Below, in pieces: positions 35,150-47,169 of a DNA stretch of 64,000 nucleotides. The translations under genes and the position numbers were made by a program. Source of the stretch: Rosa chinensis (Eukaryota > Streptophyta > Magnoliopsida > Rosales > Rosaceae); contig NC_037088.1 of NCBI RefSeq assembly GCF_002994745.2, positions 65,056,397-65,120,396 of the forward strand, read 5' to 3'. Under the pieces are notes generated by a model that worked only from the letters and a program-made list of their open reading frames with translations, was not told the DNA's origin and did not search any database. Each line of letters starts with the position of its first letter. The first letter of the stretch is position 1.

Positions 35150-36690
35150 GTAAACTGTTTTTAAAAGTGATGTAAGAACGAAAAGTAATTTATAGGTGTT
35201 TGGTAAGTTCCAAGACAAAAGTGCTTCGGCTGGATATAATTACCAAAATGATCATACATGCTTAGATATGCTACTAAAATACATAATTTTGTTTTTTGAT
35301 TATGTAACCATATCAAATAAAAATATTTCTCATGTATTATCCTTATACCTTTGCTTGGACCAAATAAAAGATTTACTTTAAACCCTTTAATATGCATATT
35401 ATGTTTTATCATTACACAAAATAAGTCTAGAATATTTGGATTAATTTCCCGACCATAGTTCAACGGGAACCATTACACAAAATTATTAAAGTTACTTGAA
35501 ATTTGCAACTAAACCATTTCTTGTCTTCGGAAATCATCTCCTTCATGTTCATTGTCCTCCATCTCTTCACTTGAGTAATTTACACGTTCATCAAAATCAA
35601 GATCTCGTTGAGTATATCTTCCAAATCAGATATACCAATTCAAGGCAGCATTAACATGATTGTGAGCTTAAAGAGTAAGGAATAGTACCTAATAGCACAT
35701 TGCAGGATAAGCCAACTAAAGTGACCCACAAAAGAAGCACATCAATACACAAGCCTTTATACACTTGAGAATAGCCAATCAAAACAGCTGCCTCCTTTTG
35801 CTACTGAACAGATATTCACCATGAGAAAGAACATCTCATTCTTCTTTAATCGATAATTAGGAGTAAAGGTACATACAAAACAAGTGTTCCATCTGGTAAA
35901 AGCTCCGCCTCAGCATCAATTTCTGCCAAAGTTTTTCGAAGAGTTGATATATTATATATGTTATATAGTTAAGGAACATGACTAATCATGAATTCTGCAA
36001 ACGAGCTTCTAGTTCAAAGATATATGCAAATTAATTCTTTGAAAATTACAGCAGACTACTTAGCACAAATTCTTTTAGAAGTTCAGTCTAGAATTTTTTG
36101 TGTAGAAACCTTTTAATTTGAGTTTCAATGATACAAATACAAAAGCTTTTATGTTTATTATCTAGTAGGAGTTCCATAACAAACAAACTTCTTTATGCAG
36201 TAAACTGAGACTAATCAAAAGTAGTACATCTAGAATCACAAAATAGCTGGAAATAAGCATCCAGCAAATGCTATGTAAAATTGCAAACAATAGTTACTCA
36301 ACAACAATTATCCAAATCTAGAACCATTCAATTAGAAAGGTATGTGCAGAAGTACCTGGACAATGAATCCTGCAAGAATTTTGCATCCAAACTCACTCGA
36401 TCAACAAGTTCATTGAATATGGGGGCTAACTCATTTGCTTGATTCAACTGAGTTTATGGAAAGGACATCGGAAGTAAAGTGAACGGGGCGTGTACCATTC
36501 CTATCCAAAAGACAGATGCAATTCAATTCCCATCAAAACTGGCAAAACTGATGCCAAATTTCAAAACAGTTGCAATACAAATATACAATACAATTCAATT
36601 TCAATCAATAACTAACGTCCAAAACAACTTGATCAATTCCATAACTCATCCAATAAAGCTACTTGTCAACAGTCGATCAACTAATGGAGA
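35150..36690. other. No supported gene; possible transposase scrap
   Basis: On the minus strand at about 35640-35515 a frame reads RYTQRDLDFDERVNYSSEEM followed by an acidic stretch, which has the look of a transposase or nuclear-protein C-terminus, but stops interrupt its start and I cannot place it. The remainder to 36690 is AT-rich with no exon I trust. Confidence 0.25.
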
Positions 36691-37150
36691 TGTAATACCC
36701 CGAAAAATCCTAATTTAATTCCGTGGATTTTTAGAAATGATTTCGCGGACTTGGGAGCGAGTACAAAGCTTGGAGAAGTTGTGGAATTAGTTCGAACGAT
36801 TTTATTTTCGAAAACCTACGTTATTTAGGGGCACGCGAAAGTTGACTTTTTATACTTACGGAATTTGGGAAAACTTCCTTCATGAAAGTTGTAGAGCTCG
36901 TCAATACGATCGCGTACATATGCGGAACGCAAAAATCGGAGTTCGTATGAATTAGTTACGATTTTTTGAAAAAAGTTTCCAATTGAGTATAAATTGCCAT
37001 TTTCGGAAATTTCCGAAAATATTTTCAGAATTTCCAAAAATGGAAATTTTCTGCAGATTTTCTCTCCTGAGCTCGGCCACTGTAGCCACTTCGCCACCTT
37101 CGTTCTTCCTCCTCCGGCCACGATAGGTCGAATTGTTGAGTGGGTTTTGT
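36691..37150 (+). mobile_element. Ty3/gypsy-type LTR fragment
   Basis: The stretch begins TGTAATACCCCGAAAAATCC, the usual start of one class of plant gypsy LTRs, and continues with the non-coding, A/T-homopolymer texture of such LTRs. Its 3' end is not defined and no internal retroelement domain follows. Probably a solo or truncated LTR. Confidence 0.5.
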
Positions 37151-37438
37151 TCACATTTAAGAATAGTCAATCGGAGATGAGAACAGAGGATCGATGCATA
37201 ATTTTAATCCCAAAATGCTTATACTATGTATCAGTCATTATGAAATTGTAGTCAGTCTCTCAATGAGACCACTCCAAATGGGACACATTTGAGGAGAGTC
37301 AATCGAAGACGAGAACGAGAACGAGAACAGACAATTATGATCTTAATTTTTTTTTTTTTGGGATGAGAATATGAATATATTTTAACTATTTATAATTTAT
37401 GTCTGCTTTGGGGGTCTATTTTCAAAGATTAAAAAAAA

Positions 37439-37902
37439 CTAAATACTGTTTAGTCATTGAGCTTTTGACCATAAAACACTTCAGTCCCTGACATTCTAAT
37501 TTCACACGTTTAGTCCTTGTACTTCAAAATTTCAGACCAATAGGTCCTTGCTGTCTAAAATTTCCGGTGAAATGTCTATTATGCCATAAGTTCTTTTTTT
37601 TTTTTATAAATAAATTTATTCCTTTCTCTTTTTTTATTTATTCTTTTTTCTTCATTTTATTACTTTTTTTTCAAACAGAAAGAAAAAAAGGGAAAAAAAA
37701 ATCATTTTCCAAAAAAAATAATAATTAATTAATTTAAAAAAAAAGAACTGATGGCATAATAGATATTTTGCCGCCACTTTTAGCCGGCAAGGACTTATTG
37801 GTCTGAAATTTTGAAGTACAAGGACTAAACGTGTGAAATTAGAAGGTCAGAGACTGAAGTGTTTTATGGTCAAAAGCTCAATGACTAAACAGTATTTAGT
37901 CC
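37439..37902. mobile_element. Foldback element with ~150-base inverted arms
   Basis: The left arm starts CTAAATACTGTTTAGTCATT and the right arm is its inverse, ending AATGACTAAACAGTATTTAG. The arms share about 150 bases at roughly 90 percent identity by eye, separated by ~150 bases of T-rich and A-rich sequence. A-runs on both sides hide any target duplication. A related arm appears at 63495-63630. Confidence 0.85.
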
Positions 37903-38379
37903 AAAAAAAAATTTTGAGCCAGTTTTAGGTTTGTTATAAGAGTAATTTACCAATAAGGTAAATAGGCTCAGTCTTACTACCATGCGCAAAAGTCATCAGA
38001 GGGTTTCCCATGCGGTTGCATTAATGCTGACGCAATCAACATAGTTTTCACTTTTGTCTAAGAAGTTATTAAAAATTACAAAATTGCCACCGCTTCAGTC
38101 AAACTCATATGTCAGCTTTTTCTGTCTTTTTTCCCTCTCTGGATATAAGGAATTAAAAATTTTCACACTCTAATTAACTTTAAGGGACATGGACCCCAAT
38201 TTTCAGTGTTTATTATTTGTCACTTCACTGTTCCACTTTAACAAATTAGATAGTACGGTATAAACCCATTTTATAAGCAAAAAGTAGTATGAAACTCCTA
38301 ATTACTATTACATAAAAGGGTATAAAATAGAGCATAAAATAGACTCTGAACTAAAAGTTTATAGCAAATAAAACTACTA

Positions 38380-38860
38380 ACCCTCAATAGTTATTTAGTT
38401 ACTGGTCCCAAACAGCAAGTGATTATATGCCCTCGATAATACAGGTATTGACCTTCACTAGCAAGTAATGCCAGTAGCCATCAGTAACAAATATTGAAAG
38501 ACATGAATAAGAAAAGCCTTATTTGTATAATACACTAGAAAAGCCTATAAGAAATAATGCTACTGACCCTTTGTAGTAGATAAGGCTATTGATCCTCAAT
38601 AGCAACAATGCTACTGACCCTCAATAGCAACAATGCTACTGACCCTCAATAGCAAATAATGTTACTGGACCTCAATAATTTACAATGCTATTGACTCCAA
38701 AATGAACTGTAAGAGTGTAGTATGTCTCCTTAACACAATTTAAAGTGGTATCAAAGCAAAAGCAAATATATCATTAACCTTTAGGGTTGTTATATTTCCT
38801 GGTGATGCTAACAATAAAGAAATCCATTGATCCTCAATATTAAATAACGATACTAGCCAA
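38380..38860 (+). repeat. Imperfect 'actgaccctcaatagcaa' repeats
   Basis: A ~25-base unit, 'aatgctactgaccctcaata' plus 'gcaac', is perfect in two or three adjacent copies at 38590-38660 and decays to both sides. It resembles the short GGGCAATAAT-type repeats inside the MULE at 30.2 kb only in style, not clearly in sequence. Confidence 0.6.
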
Positions 38861-40600
38861 CAAGGACAAACACTAAGAAATACTAAGATTTATAGATGAG
38901 CAAAGAAAGTTCTAACTATTACCAAAACATAGTCTTTATAATACAAATCACATAAATATTCCATCACAAAAAGTAAATTGTGTGCCACAACATCAAAATC
39001 CAAAATAGAGGTACCACTGAAGCTTTCAATTACCTACCACCACCTAAAGATGGTTTCCTGTGGAAGTTAACAGTGAGTTGATTAATTGATACACCGATCT
39101 CTAAAGCAAGGAAAACCTTGTTGGATTATGGGAGCCAACAATTTTTATTTTTTTTTCATTAGAAGGGACATGACTAATGATTGAAAAAGCTACAATACAT
39201 CACCTAATTCATCGATGTCAGCCTACCAAATAGTTTACAATATGATGAAGTTGTCCATTTAGAACATGTTTTTCTTGCACGCTCTGCATCAAGCTATCAG
39301 CTACTATCTGGAATGATCATCAAATATCACAACCAATCAATATAGGATGTATCAAAAATATAAAATGCAATAGTTCGATTAAATACTGAATAAAATGAAT
39401 CTTTTCTATACCCAAATGTGCACATGATTATTATTTATCTTAAGAACAGAAATATCAATAGACACAATTACATAAATCCCAATATTTTTCATTCTACTGC
39501 ATAAAATATCAAGTCTTTAGTTGTTCAATGAGAATTGAAAAAACTATAATGAATAAAACCTTTTAAACAAGATAATATCAGATCTAATTGCTCATCCCAG
39601 TCCCACTAATGTTTGACATATGAACAACGAATCTGCATAAGACACAAGTACTTGTCTTTTAACATAGGCCAAACTCATGAGAAATTTAGGTCAGATTAAG
39701 AAACTCTCAAGTCGATTCTTCTTAGATTTGAGATAACAGCTAACATAGTCAATTTTGGATACTCTTAGAGGTAGAATGGGAGTTTAGCTATTTGACTCGC
39801 TCTTTTGAGCAAAAAATATATAGGTGCACATATAAATAATTTCAATCAATCGAATCAAAGTAGAAAAATACATACCTCAAATTGTAAAAATCACAAAGCT
39901 TATATCCTAAATCTGGATTCTCAGTTCATCTTCAAAAAAGCTGTGCGCTTTTCTGTTTCATCGCCCATCAACCATAGCTTAACCTCTCTGCTTCTTTCGC
40001 AAATTCCTAGATGGAAGAGCGATCAATGCATTCTTATCTGAGAGTCTATGATATTTCCATGAACAATGATGGGTAATTTTGTCAATTCATCTTAACAGAA
40101 GAATTAAAAAAATAAAAAGAAAAGTGGCCGAATGGGTTTTAATGTTCCGCATGGGTATCTTAGGCTTACCACATGGGAAGTAGCGAAGTGGGCTTTGCTG
40201 ATGGAAATTTTTTTATTGATATTGTAGTTTTTGGTAATTTTCTATTGTTATAAAGCAGGCATTTAAAAGTGGTTTGGACAGATAGGTACAAAAATATTTT
40301 TGAAAAACCTTTTAAGTTATTTCAGAAGTAAATTAATTACGTACAAAAAAATCTTATAAATCTTTTGCTAAATTTGAAAAACATATTTTGATATTTCGGA
40401 AGTAAATCTCAAAGAGGCCCAAAAAGATAAATCAGGGCCGCTTAGCATTACGGGCTTCGCTTATGCAAGCGGGTCAGAGAAAAGTTTCGGGGAGGGATCT
40501 AGTTTGTATTGAGGTGTCGGAAACCTAGCTCAGAGCCGACTCTCTCGCTCTGAATTCTCTCTCCTCGTTCTTTTAGACCTGCCAATTCCTGGTACAAGAG
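38861..40600. other. Non-coding upstream of the zinc-finger/kelch gene
   Basis: AT-rich with no recognisable exon. The last ~150 bases become GC-richer and should hold the promoter and 5' untranslated region of the gene starting at 40606; I do not see a clear TATA box. Confidence 0.4.
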
Positions 40601-40605
40601 GCGAC

Positions 40606-43600
40606 ATGGCCGGAGATGACGTTTTGCCGCCTCAAATCCACATGAAGGGAGGGGAGAAGAAGAAGAAGAAGAAGAAGCAGAAGAAGAAGAAGGGAACAAC
40701 GGGCGACATGAGCCGTCCCCGTCCCGATTGTCATGATATGTCACCGCCTTGTGAAGTCTGTCACCGGCGATTTCCCGACAACATCACCCTCCAAATACAT
40801 AGGGAGAATGTCCATGTGCTTCATATTTGTGAGATATGTGGATTATCGTTTTACTCTGATACTCTCCTCCAAACACATAAGCAGTGTGTGCATACGCTTC
40901 ATACGTGTGAGATATGTGGAGTATCGTTTCGCTCTGATGCTCAACTCCAGAGTCATAGGAAATCCAAACATCCGGATTTAAAGAAGAAAAAGATGATGAA
41001 GAAGAAGAAGAAGAAGAAGAGGCAGAAGAAGAAGAAGAAGAATGAGGAGGAGGAGGAGGAGGAGAAGGCGAAGGCGGAGGGGGAGCATGCCAGCAGGTAC
41101 CCGGACTGGTTGCCTTTCTTACTGCAATTGATCTCGTTGATTGTTTTATTCTTCTAAAAAGACTAAGAAATTGATGATTCTTTCCTTTCGTTACTGTTTA
41201 TGCCAAGCATTAAATATCCCATTAATGACTTCTAGGAACCCTAGTCTACAATTAATGACCAACAGCTAATGCCTTGGGAACACTCAGCTTCACAACTCTG
41301 GCAAAAAAAATAAGCAGATTTAATGTATTTGTTTATGGGCATATTTGCTGTGAAATTTCTTCTTTTTTTTTTTTTGAAAAAATATTGCAGAACTTGCACA
41401 AGTTCAAAGTACCTTTTCAACCTTTGGAAAAGTCTTTAGATATATAGCAGAATAATGAACAAAGACAAATCACTTGTAGTGCTATTAGATGATCTCTGAT
41501 TTTACTCTATTTTTATCAACTCCATTGGTAATAATCACACATTATGCTTGGAATGATCAGCAAACAAAAAGATGCTTATTCATTAGCTATTTATCAAAAT
41601 ATTGAGATAAATAGAAACATAGAAACATGAATCAGCAAGGGAAAAAATGCTAGGTATTATTTGATCTGCCAGTAATATGATTGTGAAGCTTATTAATAAC
41701 CTAAATTGAAGTCTTGATTCTCAAATTCATTATTTTTAACATTGGAGATGATAGTAAAGTTCTGTTGCTTGATCTGGCTTCATCATCTATACATGTCTAT
41801 TAAAAGAAAGAAAACAGTGATCTGACTTGTACTGATCCCATTCTCCAGCTTCCCCATAGAGAAGACGATGAACAAGGCGCCCTCACCCTCATCCTCAATT
41901 TCTGGCGAGAGGTACCACTTTTTGTCTCTTATTGCAATTGAAATTTTGTTGTTGATCCTTTTCCTTTTTTTCTATATTCATCAGTGTAACTTTGCTCAGT
42001 TTCACTTTTTGAATACATATTTCAAGAATTTGCACAATTTCAAAGTACCCTTTTTGACGATTTTAGATAACAGGATACTGAAACATTAAGATTTCTTCTG
42101 GTTAAATTGTCCACCTTCCAACTTTTTATGTTCTTTCATCAAGATGTCTTCTGGTAAAACAAAAACAAATCACTTCTAGTTCTAGTTCTATTTGGTGATC
42201 TCTGATTCTATTATATATTTATCAACTCTTATTTTTAGTAATTACACATTTTGCCTGCAATGATCAGTAAACAAAAGGGCTGCTTACTCATTAGCTCTCT
42301 ATTAGATTATTGAGACAAATAGGACCATAAATCGGCAAGGAAAAAATGCTAGGTATTATTTGATCTGCTGGTAATATGATTCTGAAGTTTAATATACCTA
42401 AATTGAAGTCTTGGTTCTCCAATTCATTATTTTTAACATTGGAGATGATAGTAAAGTTCTGTTGCTTAATCTGGCTTCATCATCTATACATGTCTATTAA
42501 AAGAAAGGAAAACAGTGATTTGACTTGTAGTGACCGCATTCTCCAGCTTCCCCATTGAAAAGACGATGTACAAGGCGCCCTCACCCTCAATTTCTGGCGA
42601 GAGGTACCACTTTTTCTCTCTTATTGCAATTTGAATTTGTTGTTGATCCTTTACCTTTTTTCTATATTCATCAGTGTAACTTTGCCAAGTTTCACTTTTT
42701 GGAATACATATTTCAAGAATTTGCACAATTTCAAAGTACCCTTTTAGACTATTGGAAAAAATTTTAGATAACAGGATACTGAAACATTAAGATTTCTTTT
42801 GGTTAAATTGTCCACCTTCCAACTTTTTATGTTCTTTCATCAAGATGTCTTTTGCTAGAACAAAATAAAAATAAAATCAATAGTAGTTCTAGTTCTATCT
42901 GATGATCTCTGATTGCTTTTATATATTTATGAACTCTTATTTTTAGTAATTACACATTTTGCCTGCAATGATCTGCAAACAAAAAGCTGTTTACTCATTA
43001 GCTGTCTATTAAATTAATTAAGACAAGTACGAACATAGATTAGCAAGGCAAAATGCTAGCTATTCGTTTTATATGCTAGTAATATAACTGTAAAGTGTAA
43101 CATCCTTGAAAGCCTGAATTGAAGTTTAGGCTGTCTAATTTATTATTTTTAACATTGCAAATGATAGTAAAGTAAATTGTGTGGCTTGATATATCTTCAT
43201 TTTCTATAGGTGTCTATTTTTAACATGGAGATGATGGTAAAGTAGACTGTGTTGGTTGATTAAGCATCATTATCTATAGATGTCTATTAAAAAGGAGGAG
43301 GAGGGGTTGGGTTTGGGGGGAACAGTAATTTCACTTGAGTATTTTGATCCTTCTTTCTCTATATCAACGCCTTGAGTAAGGGTAACTTTGTAAGAATACA
43401 TACTGCACAAATTCAAAGTACCCTTAATTTGGATTAAAGTTTTAGATATCAAGATACTGAAACATCAAGTTGTCTTTTGGTAAAATTGTCCGCCTTACAA
43501 CTTGTACGTTCTTCATCAAGATATGTTTGGTAAAAAAAATACAAATTAGTTGTAGATATACTTGATGATCTTTGGCTTTATTCTGTATTTTGATTCCTAT

Positions 43601-45353
43601 TATTTCTAGCCATTATGCCTAGAATGGTCAGCAATCAAAAATCACTTGCTTATTAGCTAGTCAAATTATCAAGACAAACATGAATATAAACCAGCAAGGC
43701 AAAATGTTCACTATCAATTTGTGCTGCCAGTAATTTGATTGTACCTGTATTAAAGTTTCAACTCTCAAATTTAATTGTTTGACAATAGAGATGTCCTGCT
43801 TGATCTGTCTTCATTCTATATAGGTATTTATTAAAGAAAGAAAAAAGCTTATTTGGCTTGTATTGATCCCATTGTGCAGCTTTCCCATGGAGAAGATGGA
43901 CCAGGCAGAATCTATACTTATTATGGTGAAGTTTGACATGGATGATTCATTTTCTGGCGCAATATACGAAATCAAACTTGACCAACTTCAGCCACTTGAG
44001 CATGGTAAATCTGTGGGCGGATCTAACACTGACCCTTCAACTCTACCAATGCTCAAACCTGTAGCAGAGTTATTTGGTAAGGGCTGGAAGACGGAGGAGC
44101 TCTTTTTATTTGATTGTGCTAGAATTGGCAGCCTCTCCAAGTTATATGTTTTGGTAAATCAAATCCCATGCCCTTATCTGAAGCCTGTCACTCCCGAGTA
44201 TGCATTTGCCTTCGACAGAAGCTTAGTTTCAGAACTGATTTCTCCACCAAAGACAACCAAGCAGTATTGTCTTGTTATATCGGCATATGGGATGTTGTAC
44301 TATCTTGCACAGCCATTGTGCTTTCCTCAGATCCAAGAACCGTCATTTGAGCGGTATGATCCGGCCAGTGATTCATGGGAGTCATTGCCTCCTTTCCCAG
44401 ATTATTCTCTAGATCAGGCACAGACCGAGATGACCGGTTATGCCGTTTGTTATGGATATATACTATTGTCCATGCAAACTGAGAAGAAATATGAAGCGGT
44501 GGCTTTTCATATTCATAGCAGAACATGGCACAAGGTGAAGACTAGTCCAGAGAATCCTTATTATTATCCCTTCTATGGGAGGGCAGTGGTTTTAGGTAGT
44601 ACTATCTATGCCTTGGCGCATAATCTTGATTTGGTTCTGGTCTTCTCTTTCTGGTGGGATTCAGACAAGGATGGTGACATTGTTAAGCGGCGACATTTTC
44701 TGGGCACCCCATTGTCTCTGTTAATAACAGCCAAGTGTCATCCGCCGCGCAGGTTACTAGGGGATAGAACTCAGAATTTGGTTCATTTAGGGGGGCGATA
44801 CTTTTGTGTTGTGCAAACTGGTCAGAACATTGATTCTTCTGAGTATCAGTATATGTGTGCGACGACCTTCAGAATTGCCGGTGATGGGCAAGAAATGCAT
44901 ATCAAGACTGTTCGCTCATCCGTTTTTCGAGTCGCGATCGAAGGGAATGATGAATTTGAAGTTCAGTTCAGCTTCACACCGTAAGTTCCTCAACACTTGT
45001 TTTTATTACATTTCTGTGTGATCTTAATACGTTGGGATTCTCTTGCTGATTAATTATTTGCATTGACCAATAGAATACTCATTATTATTATTATTTTATT
45101 TTACAATTTCAGAGATTGCAATGACATTGAACCAGTGGAAGAACAGTACTGTGTGTCTAGTGCATTGGTTGAAAGGGAAAGTGCGTGGACTTCGGATGTC
45201 AAAGAAGACTTCTTTTCCTTCCCAACTGGTCCTAAACTGGGATTAGAGGCATTTAGAGCCAAGAAAGAAGACGAAAAAAAAGTGTTCATCTCCACTACTT
45301 CACCTGAGACTCCTCTCCTTTCCAAAGGTTCAAAAAAGAAGAAAAAGATATAA
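40606..45353 (+). CDS. C2H2 zinc-finger / kelch-like fusion gene
   Basis: A spliced model reads in frame: exon 1 40606-41096, optional mini-exons 41849-41911 and 42547-42603, exon 43880-44980, last exon 45113-45353. Exon 1 encodes a Lys-rich region and three C2H2 fingers (CEVCHRRFPDNITLQIH..H, CEICGLSFYSDTLLQTH..H, CEICGVSFRSDAQLQSH..H), then long Lys and Glu runs from GAA/GAG repeats. The 43880 exon encodes a kelch-type beta-propeller-like domain (YDPASDSWESLPPFP, AFHIHSRTWHKV, GRAVVLGSTIYAL) without an F-box. The C-terminus is Lys-rich (GSKKKKKI). All junctions share phase 2. Exon 1 read through its donor would end in a hydrophobic tail and stop at 41157, so a short zinc-finger form and an independent kelch form starting at ATG 43887 are also possible. 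Function unknown; the fingers suggest nucleic-acid binding, the propeller a protein contact. Confidence 0.65.
41849..41911 (+). CDS. Mini-exon 1, 63 bases, symmetric
   Basis: Bordered by ttctccag and AG|gtaccac. Both ends are phase 2, so inclusion or skipping keeps the frame. With the two bases carried from exon 1 it reads SFPIEKTMNKAPSPSSSISG followed by E and the split codon. Confidence 0.6.
42547..42603 (+). CDS. Mini-exon 2, 57 bases, symmetric
   Basis: Same borders as mini-exon 1, two codons shorter, and again a multiple of three in phase 2. It reads SFPIEKTMYKAPSPSISGE. The length difference is a loss of two Ser codons (6 bases), so the frame was conserved. Confidence 0.6.
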
Positions 45354-46990
45354 AGGGTCTGGTTTTGATGTTCCGCCGGGGTACCATTGCAACTTTTGAG
45401 GGTCGTTTGGGGTACTATCCTTGTCTTTGTTCTTTTGATCTCGATGGGATCTGCTAGTTTATATAAACCACAATATATGTGTTCTGCCAAATAACCATAT
45501 GGTATTGTGCAGTATGATTCTGATGGTGAGCATGCAAGTTGGGTGTTAGTGTTGAAACGAGGTCCCAGATTTGCATGTAGCTGTGGACCAAGCAATGACT
45601 CTTTGGAGAGGCAGTGTGAAAGAAAAACACAGATACCTAGATATGTTCATAGAGGTCTCAGAAGATTCCAAACCCGGTGTTAGGAAGTCAGTCCAAGAGA
45701 AATTGTCATTCTGCTGGCCGGGGGAAAATGACCTGCTAGCTTTGCTATGCCCATCAAAGACAAGTATTTTGGGAATTGATGAATTCTATTTTTGCCACAC
45801 TTAACTGTCAAACATTATGATGTTGTAACGTGTAACACTCATGTCATAGTGATAACTTAGTCAGTGATTTTATGTTGAGTTTATGCAAGGCCGGTAGAGC
45901 AGGTGTAGAATTTGTCCAAAACATGGGCTCATTGATTTCAGAAATTTTCTTTCAATTAGTGGGGTTGCATGTTTGGTAATTGGAGGTAAAGCGCCTGACT
46001 CTGAAACTATTTTTGTTGCAATGTTTGGCTGTTTGAATACAGTCCAGTTATCTCATATCCGGATTGCTTCTTTACTCGACAGCATCAAGTGAATAAATAT
46101 TGGACTGAGATCTGTATATCTTGGTTTACTGCTCTGATAGAGCTACAGTTGGAAGCAATTTACAGACAAGAAGTTTGTTAATCAACCATTTTGTTTGAGT
46201 AAAAGCAAACCAATTGTGACTCTGTGGGAGATGTATGAAAATGCCAAGGTAAGATTAACATCGGGAAGTCTTCCACGAAGTAGAAAAGCCAAAATTAACA
46301 CAAACAACTCCAAAATGCCGCTCAGATTATTTCTCCTTCACAAGTTTCGGCAAGTTCTTTGGCTGAAACAAAATATCTGAAGTAGAATGGCTATTAACAC
46401 ATCCAGGAAAACCAGTTTCTTAAACATAAATTATCCCAGAACCACACATCCATATTGTATTGTTACTTGAACAGTAGTGTGTCCACAAGGTACAGAATCT
46501 TCAGAGGATTCCCCAACTACTTCTCAATCCAGTTCCCTCATTTGCTGAGCTATGCTAATTGACCTGGAAATATATAGACGTTAAATTTGATTTGCAATAT
46601 ATAAAGACAGTAAATTAATCCAAGATTCAAGATATGAAACAATGTAACGTTAAGGTTTCAACGCCCTAAATCTAAGCATTGTTCACCTCTATTTCCACAA
46701 CAGGTAAAGGCACGGAATGGCATTATAAATTGTTATGCAGTCCAAGTTCTCCTGTTTTAGTTGACATAGAAACGCCCACAGATGACATTCCAGATTTTAT
46801 CGGCAAACAGTTGGAACAAATCATGATTCGGGCCCATTACTAACAATGAATTCAATCATGATTTTTTACATGATTACCTGCAGACAATGCAAGAACTTGA
46901 CTTGTTTTAAAATGAAATTTCACATTGGCAGTTCAGGTTGCTGCTTCAATTGATAATCAAATTCCAGTGAAACAGAGGTGTCGACTTTAA
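45354..46990. other. 3' flank of the kelch gene, no further gene
   Basis: The first ~80 bases are homologous to the 3' flank of the minus-strand kelch paralogue (both carry 'ggtaccattg' and 'ttttgaggg..gtttggggta'), so they are 3' untranslated sequence. Beyond 45.5 kb I see no supported exon; a plus-strand frame at 45571-45804 is open but unrecognised. Confidence 0.45.
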
Positions 46991-47169
46991 TCTAGGTTGT
47001 TTTTGTAGGATCGCCAAAATGGAATCACAATTTATTAGATATCTTACTTATATGCCAAACAATTGTTGTTACCTGCAAAGACTGAAATCGGTACATCTGA
47101 ATGTAAAGAAACAGAAAGGGCAGCCAGATATATAAGAAGGTTTGCTGAGTTGTCACCGCGGTGTGACAC

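Larger units (their letters stand above)
41380..43900 (+). repeat. Tandem array of ~640-690-base intron/exon units
   Basis: Four copies of the same unit follow one another. Their shared 'gcaca..ttcaaagtacc' landmark falls at about 41396, 42032, 42722 and 43405. Units 1 and 2 end in a mini-exon with intact borders; unit 3 has lost it; unit 4 ends at the kelch exon itself, whose start (CTTTCCCATGGAGAAG) is homologous to the mini-exons (CTTCCCCAT.GA.AAG). The intron just after exon 1 also begins like the units (gtacc...cttattgcaattg). Confidence 0.9.

Noticed and set aside
41097..41157. Hydrophobic C-terminal tail of the zinc-finger protein as a true membrane anchor
   Set aside because: The 'gtaccc' at 41097 is a good donor and the following sequence is homologous to intron starts in the tandem units, so the tail is more likely intron read-through.
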